Shown: positions 61,571 through 64,000 of the stretch, piece by piece
Numbering within the stretch: the first letter of the stretch is position 1
Layout of the letters: each line of letters begins with the position of its first letter
Assembly (NCBI RefSeq): GCF_021347895.1
Contig: NC_067113.1
Location: 4,508,251 to 4,572,250 of the forward strand
DNA from: Acanthochromis polyacanthus
Taxonomy: Eukaryota > Chordata > Actinopteri > Pomacentridae
DNA length: 64,000 nucleotides
Direction of reading: 5' to 3'
Notes under the pieces: model-generated
Told to the model about the DNA's origin: nothing
The model's database searches: none
What the model saw: only the letters and a program-made list of their open reading frames with translations
Program-made: the position numbers and the translations under genes

Positions 61571-62819
61571 TTGTTTAAAATCCCGGAAAACGCATTAAAA
61601 GTTCAACGCACGATCGACTGATGAGAGGGGAGATAAAATATGCTGCACGGAGAATAAAAAGGCTTCCGATGCAACCGCAGTGCGTGAAGGGAATTGAAAG
61701 CAACTATTGATTTAACCGGTCATGTTGTTGGCACAGGAGTCACTGAAAGTTGTTGCAATAAAAACAACTATTATTTACTATTTTATTAGAATTGTTATTA
61801 TAATATATATTATATCATTATTATTATTAGCGGTAGTAGGTATAGTAGTATCAAACAAATAATGACTAGTAGTAGTTTGTTTGCATCACTAGTAGTATTA
61901 AGTTTGTACATCTCGGAGTCTTCAGTAATATTAAATTTGACTCACTTCTTGACAAGTGAGTATATTCAGCTGGAGATGGAAATTACTGTTAAATTCCATA
62001 CATAGAGGACTCAGCCTCTTCGGACTGCCTGACATTTGCTGTTGACTTCTTGATAAAACCCTTTAGATATCTGCCTTCTGTGTATACACATGATATATTA
62101 TGTGTGCACTGTGTGGCTTCCAAGTTCTCAAGCAAACATTTTAGTTTGCCCAGTGACCTTAAATCAACCAGTATACTCTTGTGAATTATACCTAACCCAG
62201 GATTTCTGTATGGACTCTCAAGCGGGATCTGCAGATTAAGCACATCTTTATGTAAAAATATGCACCACATTAAAATTTAAACAATGATTGCGCAATAGCT
62301 GGAAATTGCAAAGAGGGCATTTCAAACCATGTTAGTTCAGACAGCTGTCTTAAAATATCTGCATGGTCAATTGTACTTAGATGAGAAGTTGCAAATAAGA
62401 ATCAAGTGATTTCCAGCCTGTCTTTGTTGTTTCAAATCTATGAGTTATGATATCTCACATATCTCAGCAGCAGAAGGTTAGCTGCTGGCTGTTTGAGGGC
62501 TTCTGGTGCTAAGACGATGTAGCCCTGACAACAGCAGTGTCTCAGAAGGCAACATGCATCTTTGGAAGCTGTGTGAGGGAGCTGTAGTGAATTTTCCAAA
62601 GTTACACTCACTGCATTCATACTGTGAGGTCAGTCTGTTTAGACAGTAGTGCAACTAAACTGAAGAATGAGAATCTGTATTCAATAGAATTTGATTAAAT
62701 ATAAAGAAATTGTTGATCTGAGTATTCAACCCTTAATAATATCTGTGATATTTGCTCAGAGTTCTGTTGGCTGGTCATACTTGTAAACATAAAGTAGTCA
62801 GGTAGCACTTGTAAGAATC
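61571..62819. other. Upstream flank, nothing recognised
   Basis: AT-rich, with an ATT-rich stretch near 61780-61830. No coding motif or repeat boundary. Confidence 0.4.
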
Positions 62820-63190
62820 ATGATTAATATTTTTAACTTACAGAGCACTTTTCAAAATCCAAAGCATAAAGTGTTACAAGGCAGGAAAATGAAACAGATA
62901 AGTCATAAAACCATCAGAATTCAAGAGACATGAAAAGACAACATGTTGTTAGAAAAAGTGAAACCAATACTCATAGAAATAAACTGAGGAAGGGCTCGCA
63001 GATAAAACAATGTTTTATGAAGAGCCTTCAAAGAAGTCATTGACTCAGCCAACTGGATTTCCTCAGACAGATTGTTCCAGAGACTTTGGATCCTGACTCC
63101 AAATGCTTTGTCCTTTTGAGTTTTCAGCTTGGTCAGATTAAAGATGTTTGCCTGAGGATCTCAATGCCATGGCTTGTGCAGATACCTAAG
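62820..63190. repeat. Teleost dispersed repeat, tentative
   Basis: CACTTTTCAAAATCCAAAGC, then GAGCCTTCAAAGAAGTCATT and CCTCAGACAGATTGTTCCAG followed by AGACTTTGGATCCTGACTCC. This looks like a widespread fish interspersed repeat in which a 'lossy operon-like' short protein is never found. The family is not named with confidence. Confidence 0.35.
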
Positions 63191-63389
63191 TGAAAGCGAA
63201 GGTTTAAACAATTTACAGAATTCACAAAAATCCAACCAAGGTATTAAAAGCGAACTAAAGAGACCCCAGAGGAACACAAAACTAGAACAGAGCAGGCTGA
63301 ATATACTAGTAAGCCAAACTCACAACTAAGAGCTAACCAGTGTCTAGTAACCCGAAGGAGCTAGGGATAATATCAATACAAGAGACTCA

Positions 63390-64000
63390 AGGGTTGTGGT
63401 ACGTGTCCAGGATCTGTCGGTTTCTCACATCTTATTCATTATCTATGTGAAATGCACCACGTTGCATGCTGGTTGCGTTGTGGTGCGTTTTGAGCTGCAC
63501 TGCGGTGTGTCATCCCGAAGCTCATTTGCATAAAGTAGACCTGATGGTATGTGTCCACAGGATCCATTTTTCTCACATGTAAACATGGTACATCTGGAAA
63601 TTGGCCGCTTGGTCGGCGGGTCACCAGCAGGCCGCTACATGGTCACATGACAACGCTTTCAGCTTGAGTCCAGCAGATGCATCTGACCAACATGGCAGCT
63701 CAGCCTCAAATTTTCTGTTATTACAAAAACAGTTCATTGAAAAGTATTTCGGGAAGCGTTTGAGGCGAGAAATAACCTGTGCATCCTCATTTTAGTTCAA
63801 CAACAGCTGGTTTAGACATTTAACGAAAATTTCGCGATGCATCAGTCAAGTCTACTTTATGCAAATGAGCTACGGGCAACTCTGGGCCAATGCGCCACAA
63901 TGCAGCATGAAATGCGCTGCAACGCAACCAGCATGCAAAGCAGGGCATTTCACATAGGCAATAAATGGGATGCAAGAAATGAGGTGTCCACAGGGGCATG
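63390..64000. mobile_element. DNA transposon-like element with long terminal inverted repeats, runs off the window
   Basis: About 63395-63540 and the reverse complement of about 63850-64000 match closely: CCTATGTGAAATGC, GCATGCTGGTTGCGTTG, and CTCATTTGCATAAAGTAGAC at 63521-63540 against its exact inverse at 63851-63870. Matching continues outward to the window edge, so the true ends may lie beyond 64000. The interior shares GAGGCGAGAAATAACCTGTG (63760) with the element at 54760. No ORF with a motif. Confidence 0.75.

Overview
This is eukaryotic, vertebrate DNA, almost certainly from a teleost fish. It is AT-rich, has GT-AG introns, and is full of repeats typical of fish genomes: Tc1-like, hAT, pogo, L1/L2/RTE LINEs, Ty3/gypsy elements and tRNA-derived SINEs. 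There is no operon, rRNA, convincing tRNA gene or CRISPR array. The only host gene I can support lies on the minus strand and fills nearly the whole window: a GABA-A receptor beta subunit. All nine coding exons are present (61012 down to about 1454), with exon sizes 80, 92, 68, 221, 83, 144, 152, 251 and 341 bp and consistent splice phases. Residues around the loop/exon 9 junction ([13 protein letters not shown]), the PKA site (RRRASQLKV), DKWSR and a terminal YYVH point to beta1 (gabrb1).

Layout, in gene order (right to left). 61013-64000 is upstream DNA: a GC-rich flank with a GA repeat next to exon 1 and, at the far edge, a transposon-like element with terminal inverted repeats of 100 bp or more. 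Exons 1-3 sit within 435 bp (60578-61012). Intron 3 (46390-60577) holds a complete, apparently very young Ty3/gypsy element with identical LTRs and a 5-bp target duplication (49749-54271), decayed Tc1 copies, LINE tails and one of two copies of an unusual element with 9-bp target duplications. Exon 4 is 46169-46389. Intron 4 holds a solo LTR, a long decayed DNA transposon with terminal repeats at 40258 and 42716, SINEs and RTE LINE pieces. Exon 5 is 33217-33299. Intron 5 carries the second copy of the 9-bp-duplication element, here with a RecQ-like helicase fragment, an L2/CR1 LINE 3' end and a BED-finger hAT that contains a solo LTR. Exon 6 is 24410-24553. Intron 6 carries a nested stack: a hAT element (9537-22425) interrupted by a full-length L1-type LINE (11039-20041), itself interrupted by a Tc1 block with a MITE and by a pogo-like element. 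Most of these insertions still have readable target duplications. Exons 7, 8 and 9 are at 5825-5976, 2081-2331 and 1454-1794.

The receptor reads cleanly in exons 1-6 and 8. Exons 7 and 9 carry six one-base length differences, nearly all in short homopolymer runs, which break the frame as written. Correcting their lengths gives the expected family exon lengths, so assembly error is more likely than gene death, but this cannot be settled from one sequence. The best leads are the helicase-bearing element pair, the nested insertion stack with its duplicated Tc1 end, the young gypsy copy, and an Asn at the beta-subunit position where mammalian beta1 has Ser.
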